64,000 bases of DNA from Hyaloraphidium curvatum (GCA_025558095.1 JAIVFI010000037.1:1-64000); one strand, 5' to 3'; positions 51,655-62,153 are shown, counted from the first letter of the stretch. The notes: generated by a model from the letters alone, not told the origin. Program-made: numbers and translations.

Positions 51655-52626
51655 TCAAGCGCTCGTGGACGTCCCCCCAGCCGATGGCTTCGACGGCACC
51701 TCGCACGCGGCCTTGTGCTTCGGCCAGTCCTTCCTCTGGCATTCCCTGCCGCAGTAGTGCGCGGCACGGCAGCGGGAGCACCTCCGCATCTCGGCCTTGG
51801 GCGAGCTCCTCTCGCAGTATGTGCAAACGAGCTCCGCGTCATCCCCGGAGGTGATCTTTTTCAGGTACGCCCTACGCACCGCGGCATGGCACGGCCCGTC
51901 CGGCCCGCAGGTCGGCCAGATCGTCGCGGCAAACGTCCGGCGACGGCCCTGCCGCCCGGTTTCGACGCACTCGACGAGAGACCTGTCTGCCGCGGATCCG
52001 TGGGCGGCCGAGCGGCTGCACAGCACGCAGGTCAGGGGCAGGCGCGGGTCCTCGGAGAAGAGCGCGGCGCGGGAGGAAAGCTCGAAGAGAACGGCGCGCT
52101 TGCCTGCGTCGTCCTTCCAGAAATAGTCGCCGTACAGGGAGACGTTGCAGGTGTCGAGGACTGCCACGGCATCGTCCGGATCGGGCCCGCCTCCCGCGTG
52201 GGGCATTGACCGGCGCGCCCGGATCGCCAGGGTGGCTTCCACCGCGGGGCGCCCGCCGCCGGCCATGGAGCGGTACCACGAGTCCTCGGCATCGACCATC
52301 TCCCGTTTCGCTCCGTATGCGCACTCCGGGCCCCCGCAGTGCGGCGCCATGTGGGCCACGACGACCTTGTCCGCGCGCCACGTAAGCGCACGGGTCATGG
52401 CCAGGCCGCACGCTGCTCTCCCGCAGCGGCAGGTCCAGGTCGACGAAGGCCCGATTTCCGAAGCAAAAGAATCGAACGCCGAGTGCAGGGCTGCTGCCGC
52501 GGAGAAATCCATCTCGCCTGAGGCCGCCATCGAGTGGGGGCGCTCGTAGGCCTTGACGTCTCTTTCCGGGCCCGAGTGCACCTCCAGGCGGAGCGTCAGA
52601 TGCAGCTGCACCATTTTGGGGGCCAT
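51655..52626 (-). CDS. MYND zinc-finger protein (intact)
   Basis: A single exon on the minus strand, 323 residues from the ATG at 52626 (an ATG at 52656 would add ten). The C-terminal finger is complete: CTYC, RRCSRC, HYCGREC, and QRKDWPKHKAAC. The preceding part has several Cys/His clusters (CRCGRAACG, HCGGPECAYG, CVLCSRSA, CGPDGPCH) that may bind further zinc; this layout, with a Cys pair plus CH-rich insert before the finger, recalls the intact MYND gene at 6301. No SET or other catalytic domain is present. It is likely an adaptor; its partners are unknown. It starts divergently from the amine oxidase at 52746, 120 bases apart. Confidence 0.8.
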   Translation of the reverse strand: MAPKMVQLHLTLRLEVHSGPERDVKAYERPHSMAASGEMDFSAAAALHSAFDSFASEIGPSSTWTCRCGRAACGLAMTRALTWRADKVVVAHMAPHCGGPECAYGAKREMVDAEDSWYRSMAGGGRPAVEATLAIRARRSMPHAGGGPDPDDAVAVLDTCNVSLYGDYFWKDDAGKRAVLFELSSRAALFSEDPRLPLTCVLCSRSAAHGSAADRSLVECVETGRQGRRRTFAATIWPTCGPDGPCHAAVRRAYLKKITSGDDAELVCTYCERSSPKAEMRRCSRCRAAHYCGRECQRKDWPKHKAACEVPSKPSAGGTSTSA

Positions 52627-52745
52627 CCTGTGCTCCTTTGGTGGACGATATGGCAAGGAACGGGCAGCCCAGCGTGAAGAAGACGTTTCGACTGTTTCCG
52701 CACGGCCCGCCCGGCGCCACCTGAATCACCTCCGGCCTCGCAAGG

Positions 52746-54075
52746 ATGCCCCTCCTCCGCCCCCTCGCGCGCGCCTACTCGACGCTCCCCGCGTCGGTCG
52801 ACATCGCCGTGCTCGGCGCGGGTGTCGCGGGGCTCGCGGCCGCGCAGCAGATCCGCTCGACGGCGGGCTCGCGTGGCCCGTCGGTGGCGGTCCTCGAGGC
52901 CAGAACGAGGCCGCTGGGCAGGCTGCATTCGCTGGATTTGGGCAACGGCGTCAAGGCCGACGCCGGGGCGCAGTGGCTCCACGCCGACGCCGCGAAGGCG
53001 GGGGCGTTGGAGGGCTGGTTCCGGGAAGCCGGCGTGTCCTATTCCGAATGGCACGTCGAGGAGCGCGCCCTGGACGTTCCCGACCCCCTCTCGCTCCCCG
53101 CTGGCGACAAGAGCGAGCCCGTGGACGCGCTCAGGGCCAACCTCGCGCCCGGTGCCCCTGGGACCAACCTCCTGTTCCCGGGCGGGCTGGCAAAGACTTT
53201 CGGGCCGCTGGCGGACGGGTTGGACGTTCGGTACGGGGTCAAAGTGACGGGAATCAGGGTGGGCGAGGGCAAGGGGAGGAAGGTGGCGGTTGAGACGGGC
53301 GAGGGGACGGTCGAGGCGGACTGGGTGGTCTGCGCGCTGCCTCTCCGTGAGTGTGATGCGGGATCGACCCGACGTTCGTTCGACGCTGATCCGTTTCTTC
53401 CGCCTGTTCTCCGTCCCGCCTCGCCTTTCGGCCCTCGTTTCCGCCCTCCCGCCCACAGCCATCCTCCGCTCCCTCCCAATCACCCCCTCCCTGACCCCCA
53501 CGCACCTCTCCTCCCTATCCCAACTCCGCACCCGCACCCTCGAAAAGCTCCTCCTCCCCCTCCCCCCTTCCCTCCCCGCGCAGCTCTTCGGCACCGCCCA
53601 CAGGCTGCTCCTCCGCACTCCCACCCGGGGCAGGTTCACCCTCCTCGACATGCGCCCGTGGACAGGGCAGCCGTGGGCGGGCCTGTTCGCCACGGACGAG
53701 GCCGGGAAGGCGCTGGCGTCGTTGAGCGAGGAGGAGGCGGGGGAGGTGGGCAGGGAGCTCGTCCTCGGCGCCGTCCGCGCGGCGGGCCTCCCTGCGCCCG
53801 ATCTCCCCACCAAGGGCGCCGTGCGCAGCGCATGGTCGCTCGACCCCTTCTCCCTCGGCTCGTTCACATCCGTGCTCCCCGGCGCCAGCTACTCCCCGCT
53901 CCCGCCGATCACCCTGCCGGGGGAGGACGGCCCCGAGCCGCGGGTGCTGTTCGCGGGGGAGCACGCGCCGCCGAGCGGCAGTGCGGGGGACGTGGGGACG
54001 GTGCAGGGGGCGTGGATGTCGGGGGTGAGGGCGGGGGAGGAGGCGGGGTTGGCGTGGGGGGCGTCGAGGTTGTGA
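52746..54075 (+). CDS. FAD-dependent amine oxidase (polyamine/monoamine oxidase type)
   Basis: Exons 52746-53346 and 53459-54075 give 405 residues; the intron is 112 bases, longest of those resolved here. The N-terminus MPLLRPLARAYSTLPA is basic and could target mitochondria. It is followed by the FAD-binding VDIAVLGAGVAGLAAAQQI, VAVLEARTRPLGRL, DAGAQWLH and a FAD-binding C-terminal motif VLFAGEHAPPS with GTVQGAWMSGVRA, as in polyamine and monoamine oxidases. At about 400 residues it is at the short end of the family, and the substrate-domain is reduced. The reaction would be oxidative deamination with hydrogen peroxide as product. Its 3' end converges with the Sel1-kinase pseudogene (112 bases), and a piece of it recurs at 61988-62044. 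Confidence 0.8.
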
Positions 54076-54186
54076 TGCAACCGGGCACCGTGAGAGAAGG
54101 CGGGAAGCAAGGAAGGGGTGATAGAGACTGGCATAGCCGACGAATCGGATCGGGTTCGCTGTCCGGCGCGGTGATGATTTCGTCTC

Positions 54187-55836
54187 CTAGCGACCCCGGA
54201 TCCGTATGAGCTCCCGTGCTACCTCGGCCATCGTCGGCCGCTCGCCCATCTCCTCCTTCCAGCACGACAGCATCAGCGACCACACGGCGTCCGGTACGTT
54301 GGCGGGCCTCTGGGGCCGCTTGCGGCCGAAGATGGCCTTCATGATCTGGTGCGGAAGACAATTAGATCCGTGTCCTGTCCACGGTCGGTCGACGTGCCGC
54401 TGGCGGGTTGTTGAGCTCCGCAAACGGGTCCCTGCCGCCCGATAGCACCTGGTAGCACATCATCCCGAACGTCCACACGTCTGACGGCTTGCGCAGCGGC
54501 TCCTCGTCAAAGTACTCGGGCGGCGCGTAGCGCACCGTGGCGCCGCCGAGCCCCTGGTACTGGTACGCCTTGTTGCCCTTGGTGTCCTCGACCCGCGTGC
54601 GCACCTTGGCCAGGCCGAAGTCGGCGATCTTGGCCACGGGCATGCGGCCGCCGTCCTCGACGAGGACGTTCTCGGCCTTGAGGTCCGAGTGGATGACGCC
54701 CTTGGAGTGCAGGAAGGTCATGCCGAAGGCGGCGTCTTGGGGTGCAGCGAGAGGGCGGGGTCCCAGTTGCGGGCGGCTAAGAAGCTCTTCATGCTTCCGC
54801 CCGTGAAGAGCTTGGTGATCAGGAACGTCGGCGACGTGCGGTAGCCGAGCAGCGCGACCCTGCTCTGCCGACTTGCGGTACCACTGCTCGGCCTCTACCA
54901 GGTCCTTGACAACGCCCCAGCCATTTTCGTAGCACCGTCCGAGGTTGATCTGCCCCAAAGCATTGCCCTGGTCGGCCGACTTGCGGTACCACCGCACGGC
55001 CTCGGCATAATCCTGGGGGACGCCCCAGCCGTTTTCGTAGCACCGTCCCAGGTCTTTCTGCCCGTACGAGTTGCCCTGGTCGGCCGATTTGCGGTACCAC
55101 CGGACGGCCTCCGCGAGGTCCTTGGCCACGCCCCGTCCGTCCTCGAAGCAGGATCCTAGGTTGCTCTGCGCATTGCCATTCCCTTGGTCTGCAGACCAGC
55201 GATACCACCGCACGGCCTCGGCATAATCCTGGGGGACGCCCCAGCCCTTCTCGTAACAGACTCCGAGGGCGTGCTGCCCGTACTCATTGCCCTGCTCTGC
55301 CGACTTGCGGTACCACTGCTCGGCCTCTACCAGGTCCTTGGCAACGCCCCAGCCATTTTCGTAGCACCGTCCGAGGTTGATCTGCCCCAAAGCATTGCCC
55401 TGATCGGCCGACTTGCGGTACCATCGCTCAGCCTCTACTAGGCCCCTGGAACGCCCCAGCCGTTCTCATAGCACCGTCCCAGATTGAGCTGGCCATCTGC
55501 ACTACCCTGGTCGGCCGACTTGCGGTACCACTTCGCGGCCTCGACGAGATCCTTGACCACACCCCAGCCGTTCTCGCAGCAACGTCCAAGGTCATTCTGC
55601 CGGTACGGGTTCCCCTGGTCGGCCGACTTGCGGTACCACCGCGCCGCCTCAACAAGGTCCTTCGTCATGCCCCAGCCGAGCTCGTAACACATCCCAAGGT
55701 TCCTCTGCCCGTGCGAGTGGCCCTTGTCCGCCGCCTTGCGATACCACTTTGCTGCCTGGACAAGGTCCTTCGCCACGCCATCGCCCTTCTCGTACTTCAG
55801 ACCCCGGCGATTGCAATCCTCCGCACTCTCGAACAT
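54187..55836 (-). pseudogene. Sel1-repeat kinase 3, kinase N-lobe and coiled coil deleted
   Basis: The minus strand starts with MFESAEDCNRRGLKYEKGDG at 55836 and has about nine Sel1-like repeats, but near 55440 a small deletion shifts frame (GWGVPGA then stop). After the last repeat, at about 54850, the sequence jumps from AEQG straight to the kinase exon 2 (equivalent of VALLGYRTSP), in the wrong frame, so the Arg/Glu coiled coil, glycine loop, catalytic Lys and intron 1 are missing. A second small deletion near 54735 lies before FGMTFLHSKG. The C-lobe (HSDLKAEN, DFGLAKV, APEYFDEEPL) and the last exon (54187-54342) remain close to the other copies. It cannot give an active kinase. Confidence 0.85.
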
Positions 55837-55919
55837 TGCTCTTCGCGCCGCGAGGACGAGGAACACCGTCGGACGTCGAGAATCGGGAGGGAACGGCCCT
55901 GAAGAGGAGCAGGCTGGTG

Positions 55920-55985
55920 CCACTTGATTTGACTGACTGACTTTCGCTCGTGACTGACTTCACCTGGAGCCCGAGAAACGGACTC
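55920..55985 (-). promoter_or_regulatory. Conserved upstream element of Sel1-kinase locus 3
   Basis: On the minus strand GTCAGTCA motifs are found at about 55950-55957 and 55931-55942, about 95-120 bases before the ATG at 55836, preceded by AGAGTCCGTTTCTCGGGCTCC. The element survives although the gene is broken. The rest of 55986-56466 has no recognised feature. Confidence 0.55.
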
Positions 55986-56466
55986 TAAAGGCAATTCAAT
56001 GATGATTTGAGCCCTATAGCCGTCCGCCGGAGCCGGCACGGGCGATTCGGGGCACACGAGCACCTCGCACCGGGCGTCAGCCAGCCCGGAACGCGTCTGC
56101 GCATCACACGGAAAGAGAACCACCGGAGACGAAACAATACGAGGGGATCAGGTCCCGGAGCTCTGCAGGCCCAATCGCTCGTGGTGCCGCCTGGAGGCTC
56201 ATTTTTGTGACTTCGCGTCTGTTGATGCCGATCCGTCCAATCGAGGACCGGAGCGCGACCACGGGTCCTCGGAGTAAGCTATGAGATTAGGACGCATGCG
56301 GATGCGGGATGAAGCTGCCAAATTGATTCCGCGACCGACTCACTCGCCTCCGCGCCCGATGATGACTCGATGAATTCGCGCCATTTTCCTCCTCCACGCC
56401 CACCGTGTTCTGCACCCCCTCCGCCGCAAAAAAACCCCCATCCGCACCGCTGAAAAGCCATCGAAA

Positions 56467-57765
56467 ATGGTCGCCTCGCAGCAGGTCGTCTCGGCCACCT
56501 CCGGCACCCCCTCCCGCGCCCGGGCCGCCCGCGACGCCCCCAACTCCGCCGACCCCACCTCCCTCGCCGCGCTCCTCCTCTCCCCCACCCTGTCCCACGC
56601 CGACGCGCTCACGATTGCCGAGCTCATCTCCGCCCCGCTGGATCGCACGGCCGAGTATTACCGCCACCTCGCGCTCGCCAGCACCCCGCCGCCCCCTTTC
56701 CTCCCCACCGCCGTCGACCCCGGGTTCGCCGCCAGTGTGCCCGCGACGCTCAAAGCCGTCATGGGCGCCGCCAAGCTCGCATGGAAGCTGGCTCCCCGCC
56801 GCGGCGGCCCGGGCGGGCGAGGTGACGTGGCGGACCGCGGCCCGGTCGCGCTCGCCGTCGCGCACGGGGCGCTCCTGCCGACCCTCGGATGGATCCGGGC
56901 GGCGTTTGACGAGGGAACGATGCGGAGGTGGGGCGTGGTCGGGCCGTTCCCCGCGGACGCGTCATCCACTGCGCACGAGCCGGCTGGCGGCAAGCCCGGG
57001 GCGGACGTTCGCGCCGCGTTCCTCGAGGCATTCGTGCTGCCCCTCGACGCATGCATGATGGTCCTCCGCCCGCTCGAAGAGCACGCGGCGCTGCGGCGCA
57101 GGCTCGCCAGGCGGCCGGACTACGCCGAGGCGTCGGCCTTGCTCGCGCTGCTTGCCGACCCCGTGCGGGCGCTGTTCGAGCAAAAGGACTGGATGGCAGC
57201 GCCGGACGAGGACAAGATTGCGGCGATGCGCGCACTCGCCGGCGCCGGCACGGGGATCGCGATGGTGCTCCACGAGGACCCCGGGCCCGTGAGGGCGTAC
57301 CGCCTCCGCGCGGCCAACGGGGGGCGGCGCGACCTCGTCGGCGCGCTCTGCGGCTCGTTGGGCAGGCTCGCCTGGCTGGCCGAGCGCCGCGGGTTGCCGG
57401 GGGCCGAGGCGGCGGGGGTCGCGGCGGGGCTTCTCGCGGCCGCGATCGGAGTGCGGGGAAGGGAAGGGGGCTGGGCGACGCAGACGAGCGAGGCGATGGA
57501 GTCCGGGGCGCAGGAGCTGATGGAGACCAAGAGGCAGGCCGAGGGCCCCGGGACGGACCGGTGTGACGCGTGCGGCAGGCCGGAATCAGGGGGCAAGCTC
57601 ATGTGGTGCGCGCGGTGCGGGTTCGCGAGGTACTGCTCGCGCGAGTGCCAGCGCGGGGACTGGAAGGCGGGGCACGGGAAGGGGTGCGCGGGGGTGCCGG
57701 TGCCGGGGTTCGGGCAGGGGGCGAAGGGGGGCGCGATCGGGGGCGGCGGGAGGATGGCGGGGTGA
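56467..57765 (+). CDS. MYND zinc-finger protein (intact)
   Basis: A single exon of 432 residues with a complete MYND finger near residue 360 (CDAC, MWCARC, RYCSREC, QRGDW...HGKGC), followed by a Gly-rich tail of 30 residues. The helical body is distantly like loci A and C: the helix after TAEYYRHLALAS corresponds to TTYFRYLDATAS, and GTGIAMVLHEDPGPVRAYRL to their ANLLLHALQENGRPLASLL. So it could be the functional relative from which the relics A and C derive. No catalytic motif is seen. GC at third positions is very high. Its start is the first ATG after the Sel1-kinase 3 upstream region. Confidence 0.8.
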   Translation: MVASQQVVSATSGTPSRARAARDAPNSADPTSLAALLLSPTLSHADALTIAELISAPLDRTAEYYRHLALASTPPPPFLPTAVDPGFAASVPATLKAVMGAAKLAWKLAPRRGGPGGRGDVADRGPVALAVAHGALLPTLGWIRAAFDEGTMRRWGVVGPFPADASSTAHEPAGGKPGADVRAAFLEAFVLPLDACMMVLRPLEEHAALRRRLARRPDYAEASALLALLADPVRALFEQKDWMAAPDEDKIAAMRALAGAGTGIAMVLHEDPGPVRAYRLRAANGGRRDLVGALCGSLGRLAWLAERRGLPGAEAAGVAAGLLAAAIGVRGREGGWATQTSEAMESGAQELMETKRQAEGPGTDRCDACGRPESGGKLMWCARCGFARYCSRECQRGDWKAGHGKGCAGVPVPGFGQGAKGGAIGGGGRMAG

Positions 57766-57951
57766 GCAAGCGGCAAAGGATGGAGGTACTCGCCCAGGAA
57801 CATTCGGGAGAGGAAGAGCTAGAGGGACACGGCTGCGGAGCAGGGCCATGTACAGTATCGGGAAAGGTGTGGGCGCGGGGCGAGGAAAAAGTGCTTCGGC
57901 GACGGGGAAAGGCAAGAGACGTTTAGGTCCGATCCCCCCCCCGCCGACGGC

Positions 57952-59070
57952 TCACCCCCACTCCTCCGTCGCGTTCCCCACCCTCCCCCACCTCTCCGCC
58001 ACCGCCAAGCACTCGACGCACATCACCCCCCACCCCCCCAACCCACGCAGCACGCCCCACCCCTCCCCCGCGTCCCCCCCGCGGCGCCACGCGAACGCCT
58101 CCCTGCCAACCTTCTTCAAATACCCGGCGGCTTCCTCGCCGCTCGAAAACGCCGCCAGCGCGACCGCCGCGCCGCGGGGGAACTGCTGCACGTTCATCGG
58201 CGGGAGCACCAGCGGCACCGTGTTCCCCGCCAATGCTTCGTACGCCTCCCGCGGGGGCATCTCCGACCCCTCCGCGGGCCGCGGGAACGCGGCGAACCTG
58301 TACCCGGCCAATTCGCCCGCCGTGGCGTTGCACCCCAGCCGGGCCAGCGCGTCCAGCTGCTCCAGCTCCACGAGCAGGCGGGGGGTGATGGTGCCGGGGC
58401 AGTCGGCGTAGGCGACGCGGGGGTCCTTTGCGAGGAACGCGGCCAAGGCCTTGCGGGGGGGGGTGCGGCCGGGGGTGAGGGCGGCGAGGAGGGCGGCGTC
58501 CAGGGGGACAACGGGCGCGTCGGCGCCCGCCTCGGGGGAAGACAGCAGCTCGAACGCGTCGGCGAGGACGGGTTCGGCGCCGTTGGGCGCGCGCAGGAGC
58601 CACGGCACCCATTCCGGCGCGTCGCCGGCGGCCTCGGGCCCGAACGCGCCCTCCAATCTCGAGCGGTCGCGGACCGCCGCTTCCGCGTGGAACGCGATCG
58701 CCGACGCCGCGGAGAAGGCGGGCCCGGCGGGGGGCGGCGGGTGGTGGCAGCACGCCACGGGGCACGGGGGGCACTCCTTCCTCCCCATCGCCTGCGGCGA
58801 GCCCGGCGCGGGCGCGGCCCAGACGACGTCCACCGGCCCGCGGTGTTTACCCGCGGCGCTCCGCAGGGCGGCGAGCGTGCGCGCGCGTCGGCACAGCGGC
58901 GCGGGGAGCCCGCGGCATTCGGCCGGGTGGGGCGGCTGCCGCGCGCTGCGCGGGGCCGGGGGGGCGGGCGGCGCGGGGCGGTGGTACGCGGCAATGTAGG
59001 CCAGCCGGAGGAGAACGAAGAGGGGGAGGAGCGCGGCGAGGAGGGCGGATTTCCGGAGGGAGGCCCGCAT
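57952..59070 (-). CDS. GT10-like alpha-1,3-fucosyltransferase
   Basis: One exon on the minus strand, 372 residues from the ATG at 59070. A short cytoplasmic start (MRASLRKS) and one anchor helix (LLAALLPLFVLLRLAYIAA) give a Golgi type II topology, followed by a Pro-rich stem. The C-terminal block GYRFAAFPRPAEGSEMPP, REAYEALAGNTVPLVLPP, NVQQFP and SSGEEAAGYLKKVG matches the GDP-fucose-binding core of family GT10 (YKFYLAFEN..., EKLYEAL.AG.VPV, DF.S..ELA.YL). Some usual residues are changed: the Glu-Asn of FEN is not visible. There is a CPPCPVACCH cluster in the stem. An upstream ATG at 59175 adds 35 residues of low complexity before the anchor. The activity is inferred. Confidence 0.6.
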   Translation of the reverse strand: MRASLRKSALLAALLPLFVLLRLAYIAAYHRPAPPAPPAPRSARQPPHPAECRGLPAPLCRRARTLAALRSAAGKHRGPVDVVWAAPAPGSPQAMGRKECPPCPVACCHHPPPPAGPAFSAASAIAFHAEAAVRDRSRLEGAFGPEAAGDAPEWVPWLLRAPNGAEPVLADAFELLSSPEAGADAPVVPLDAALLAALTPGRTPPRKALAAFLAKDPRVAYADCPGTITPRLLVELEQLDALARLGCNATAGELAGYRFAAFPRPAEGSEMPPREAYEALAGNTVPLVLPPMNVQQFPRGAAVALAAFSSGEEAAGYLKKVGREAFAWRRGGDAGEGWGVLRGLGGWGVMCVECLAVAERWGRVGNATEEWG

Positions 59071-59186
59071 TTCGGTGGGACGCGGGGTGCGGTGACCGTT
59101 GCTGGGAGGCGCGTGCGGCGCGGTTGCGGCAGGCGGTGCACGCACGGAATCGGAACCCGGCAAGGACGGATTCACATAAAGCGGAA

Positions 59187-59250
59187 GACAAAGCTCTTGA
59201 TCTAGTACACGAATGCAATGCTTGCAGCGGCGCGCAAGGCCGCGGGTATC
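59187..59250. repeat. Left direct repeat flanking Sel1-kinase 4
   Basis: GACAAAGCTCTTGATCTAGT and the bases to 59218, then GCGGCGCGCAAGGCCGCGGG to 59250, recur in the same order and orientation at 62154-62219. It lies just upstream of the GT10-like gene. Confidence 0.8.
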
Positions 59251-59539
59251 CTCGATTTGCAGGAGCGAAGGAGGAAAGAGCGAAGGAGGAAAGCTGTCGC
59301 CGCGTCGGAAGAGATCGGGGGGACGACAATCCGTGTTGCGGTTTCGGCCAATCGATCAGCTCCACGAAATGTCGGATCGGCTCTTTTTCGTCAACAGCGG
59401 CTCTCTTTCCGTGCGTCTCACGCACCGGTGGCCTGCCGACACCCTCTGCGAGCTGCCGGTCCGCCCCGAATCCCCCCGAAATGGATCGGGCGTGCCCCCT
59501 ATCGACTCGCTGCATCATCGGATCGTCCGTCAGAGTCCG

Positions 59540-59610
59540 TTTTTCGGGCTCCACGGCAAGTCGGTCACGGGCACAAAGTCAGTCAAACCCGCGACACCAG
59601 CCCGCTCCCC
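59540..59610 (+). promoter_or_regulatory. Conserved upstream element of Sel1-kinase gene 4
   Basis: GTCGGTCA (one base changed) at 59560 and GTCAGTCA at 59579-59586, 120 and 101 bases before the ATG at 59680, preceded by CAGAGTCCGTTTTTCGGGCT and followed by GCGACACCAGCCCGCT. It has the same layout as in the other Sel1-kinase loci, with more divergence. Confidence 0.55.
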
Positions 59611-59679
59611 CCTCAGGGCTCCACTCCGTGCGTTTCCTCGGCTTAGGACTGGTTCCGCGGGCTCGTTGCTTACAGAACC

Positions 59680-61932
59680 ATGAGCGAGGGCGGGGAAGAG
59701 TGCAATCGCCGGGGTTGGAAGTACGAGAACGGCGACGGCGTGGCAAAAGACCTGGTCGAGGCCGCCAAGTGGTACCGCAAGTCGGCGGAGCAGGGCGACG
59801 CCAACGGACAGTGCAACCTCGGCCGGTGCATCGAGAACGGGTGGGGCTTCGTAAAGGATGTCGACGTGGCCATGGGGTGGTACCGTCTGTCGGCCAACCA
59901 GGGCAACGCCAGCGGGCAGGACAACCTCGGACGGTGCTACGCGAACGGCTGGGGAGTCGCCAAGGACCTCGTCGAAGCCGTCAAGTGGCACCGCAAATCG
60001 GCTGAGCAGGGCAACGCCTTGGGGCAATACAACCTCGGACGGTGCTACGAGTACGGCTTGGGCGTTTCGCAGGACCACGTCGAAGCAGCACGGTGGTACC
60101 GCAAGTCGGCCGAGCAGGGGGACGCGTACGGCCAGAGGGCCCTCGGAACCTGCTACGAGAGCGGCTGCGGCGTCGCCACAAATTTGGCCGAGGCCGCAAA
60201 GTGGTACCGCAAGGCGGCCGACCAGGGCAACGCCTTGGGGCAATACAACCTCGGACGGTGCTACGAGAACGGCCGGGGCGTGGCCCAGGACGTCGCCGAA
60301 GCCGTGCGATGGTACCGCAAGTCAGCCGACCAGGGCGATGCGTACGTGCAGTTCTACCTCGGCGTGTGCTACGAAAACGGCTGGGGCGTGGCAAAGGATC
60401 TCATCGAGGCAGCCCGCTGTTACCGAAGATCGGCCGAGCAAGGCAACGCAGACGGCCAGAACGCCCTGGGATTCTGCTACGAGGTCGGCAAGGTCTTCGA
60501 CGTCAATCTCTCCTTGGCGCTGGATCTGTACCGGAAGGCGGCCGGACAGGGTCACGCGGACGCCAAGCTGGGTGCGGAGCGGGTGGAGGCAGCTCTCCAA
60601 GAGCAGCATTCTGCGGAAGAAGGCCGGCGGGGAGAAAAGGTCGAGGCAGCAGGTCGAAATCATGCTGCTGCCGAGGCCCGGACCGGGCAAGATGCGGGAG
60701 CCGATGCTGGGCGCCGCCGGGAAGAGGGCCTGGCGCACGAGCGCGAGAGGCTCGAGTTGCAACGTCGGATGGTGGAGCTCGAGAACGAGACCAAAGCGAG
60801 GGAACTGGCGCTGCTGGCCGAGAAGCTGAAGCTGGAGCAGGAGCTCGCGGCGTTGAAGGTCCCGCAAGCGCAGACGCCGCAAGACGGGTCGGGTCGGACC
60901 GCGGTTCCCAGCCCTCCCGGAAGCGCACGCACGGATCGCACGGCGGAGGGGAACGCCAAGCCAGGCCTGCCTCGCTCCAAGACGTCGTTCTGGGTGGACG
61001 AGGCCGACATCTCGTACGACCGGTCGAGCTGCCTCGGCAAGGGCGGCTTCGGGATCGTCTACCGCGGCAAGTACCTCGGACTGACGGACGTGGCCGTCAA
61101 GGTGGCTCTAGATACGTACAGCACGGAGGACGCCAACTTGTTCCTGGAGGCCGAGGTCAAGGCCTGGGCCGAGCTGCCCGCGCATGATAACGGTGAGCCA
61201 ATGGACTTCAGGCGGTGACTCGTGTCATTGCTCATCCGATCGTTCGCAAGTGGTCGCGCTGCTCGGCTACCGCACGTCGCCGACGTTCCTGATAACCAAG
61301 CTCTTCACGGGCGGGAGCATGAAGAGCTTCCTCGCCGCCCGCAACTGGGACCCCGCCCTGTCGCTGCACCTCCTCGCCGACGCCGCCGTCGGCATGACCT
61401 TCCTGCACTCCAAGGGCGTCATCCACTCGGACCTCAAGGCCGAGAACGTCCTCGTCGAGGACGGCGGCCGCATGCCCGTGGCCAAGATCGCCGACTTCGG
61501 CCTGGCCAAGGTGCGCACGCGGGTCGAGGACACCAAGGGCAACAAGGCGTACCAGTACCAGGGGCTCGGCGGCGCCACGGTGCGCTACGCGCCGCCCGAG
61601 TACTTTGACGAGGAGCCGCTGCGCAAGCCGTCGGACGTGTGGACGTTCGGGATGATGTGCTACCAGGTGCTATCGGGCGGCAGGGACCCGTTTGCGGAGC
61701 TCAACAACCCGCCAGCGGTACGTCGACGGACCGTGGACAGGCAGAACACGGATCTGATTGTCTTCCGCGCCAGATCATGAAGGCCATCTTCGGCGGCAAG
61801 CGGCCCCAGAGGCCCGGTAACGTGCCGGACGCGGTGTGGTCGCTGATGCAGTCGTGCTGGAAGGAGGAGATGGGCGAGCGGCCGACCATGGCCGAGGTGG
61901 CGCGGGAGCTCGTCCGGATCCGCGGTCGCTAG
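59680..61932 (+). CDS. Sel1-repeat / coiled-coil / TKL-like protein kinase 4
   Basis: Exons 59680-61192, 61251-61717 and 61774-61932 encode 712 residues, with introns at the same positions as copies 1 and 2 (the first acceptor is AAG instead of CAG). There are about eight Sel1-like repeats, more diverged than in copies 1 and 2 (GRCIENGWGF, CYESGCGVAT), then a shorter Arg/Glu coiled coil and a complete kinase: GKGGFGIV, VAVKV, HSDLKAEN, DFGLAKV, APEYFDEEPL, RPTMAEVA. The initial 20 residues of the other copies (MFRKKAAAKP) are missing; it starts at MSEGGEECNRRG. Its C-lobe is nearest to the pseudogene at 54187 (APEYFDEEPL, GGRMPVAKI, FAELNNPPA), so these two are a subgroup. It is enclosed by direct repeats. 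Confidence 0.9.
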
Positions 61933-61987
61933 GCGGCAACAGCTGTCCCCGCTTTGGATTAGATGCTTGAGCATGTACGTCGTGACG

Positions 61988-62044
61988 CTGCCGCTCGGCG
62001 GCGCGTGCTTCCCCGCGAACAGCACCCGCGGCCTGGGGCCGGCC
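61988..62044 (-). pseudogene. Short fragment of the amine oxidase gene
   Basis: On the minus strand these 57 bases read PRPRVLFAGKHAPPSGS, matching EPRVLFAGEHAPPSGS of the amine oxidase (53928-53985). The orientation relative to Sel1-kinase 4 is the same (convergent) as between the oxidase and Sel1-kinase locus 3, so it came along when a Sel1-kinase block was copied. Confidence 0.75.
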
Positions 62045-62153
62045 CCCCCCCCGGCCACGGACCCGGGGGAAGCATCGCGTGGTTCGAGCGACCTGGACAG
62101 GTCCGCGGGATCGGAGCGGGACGGACCGCAGAGTGGGTCGGCCAAAACGGCCG

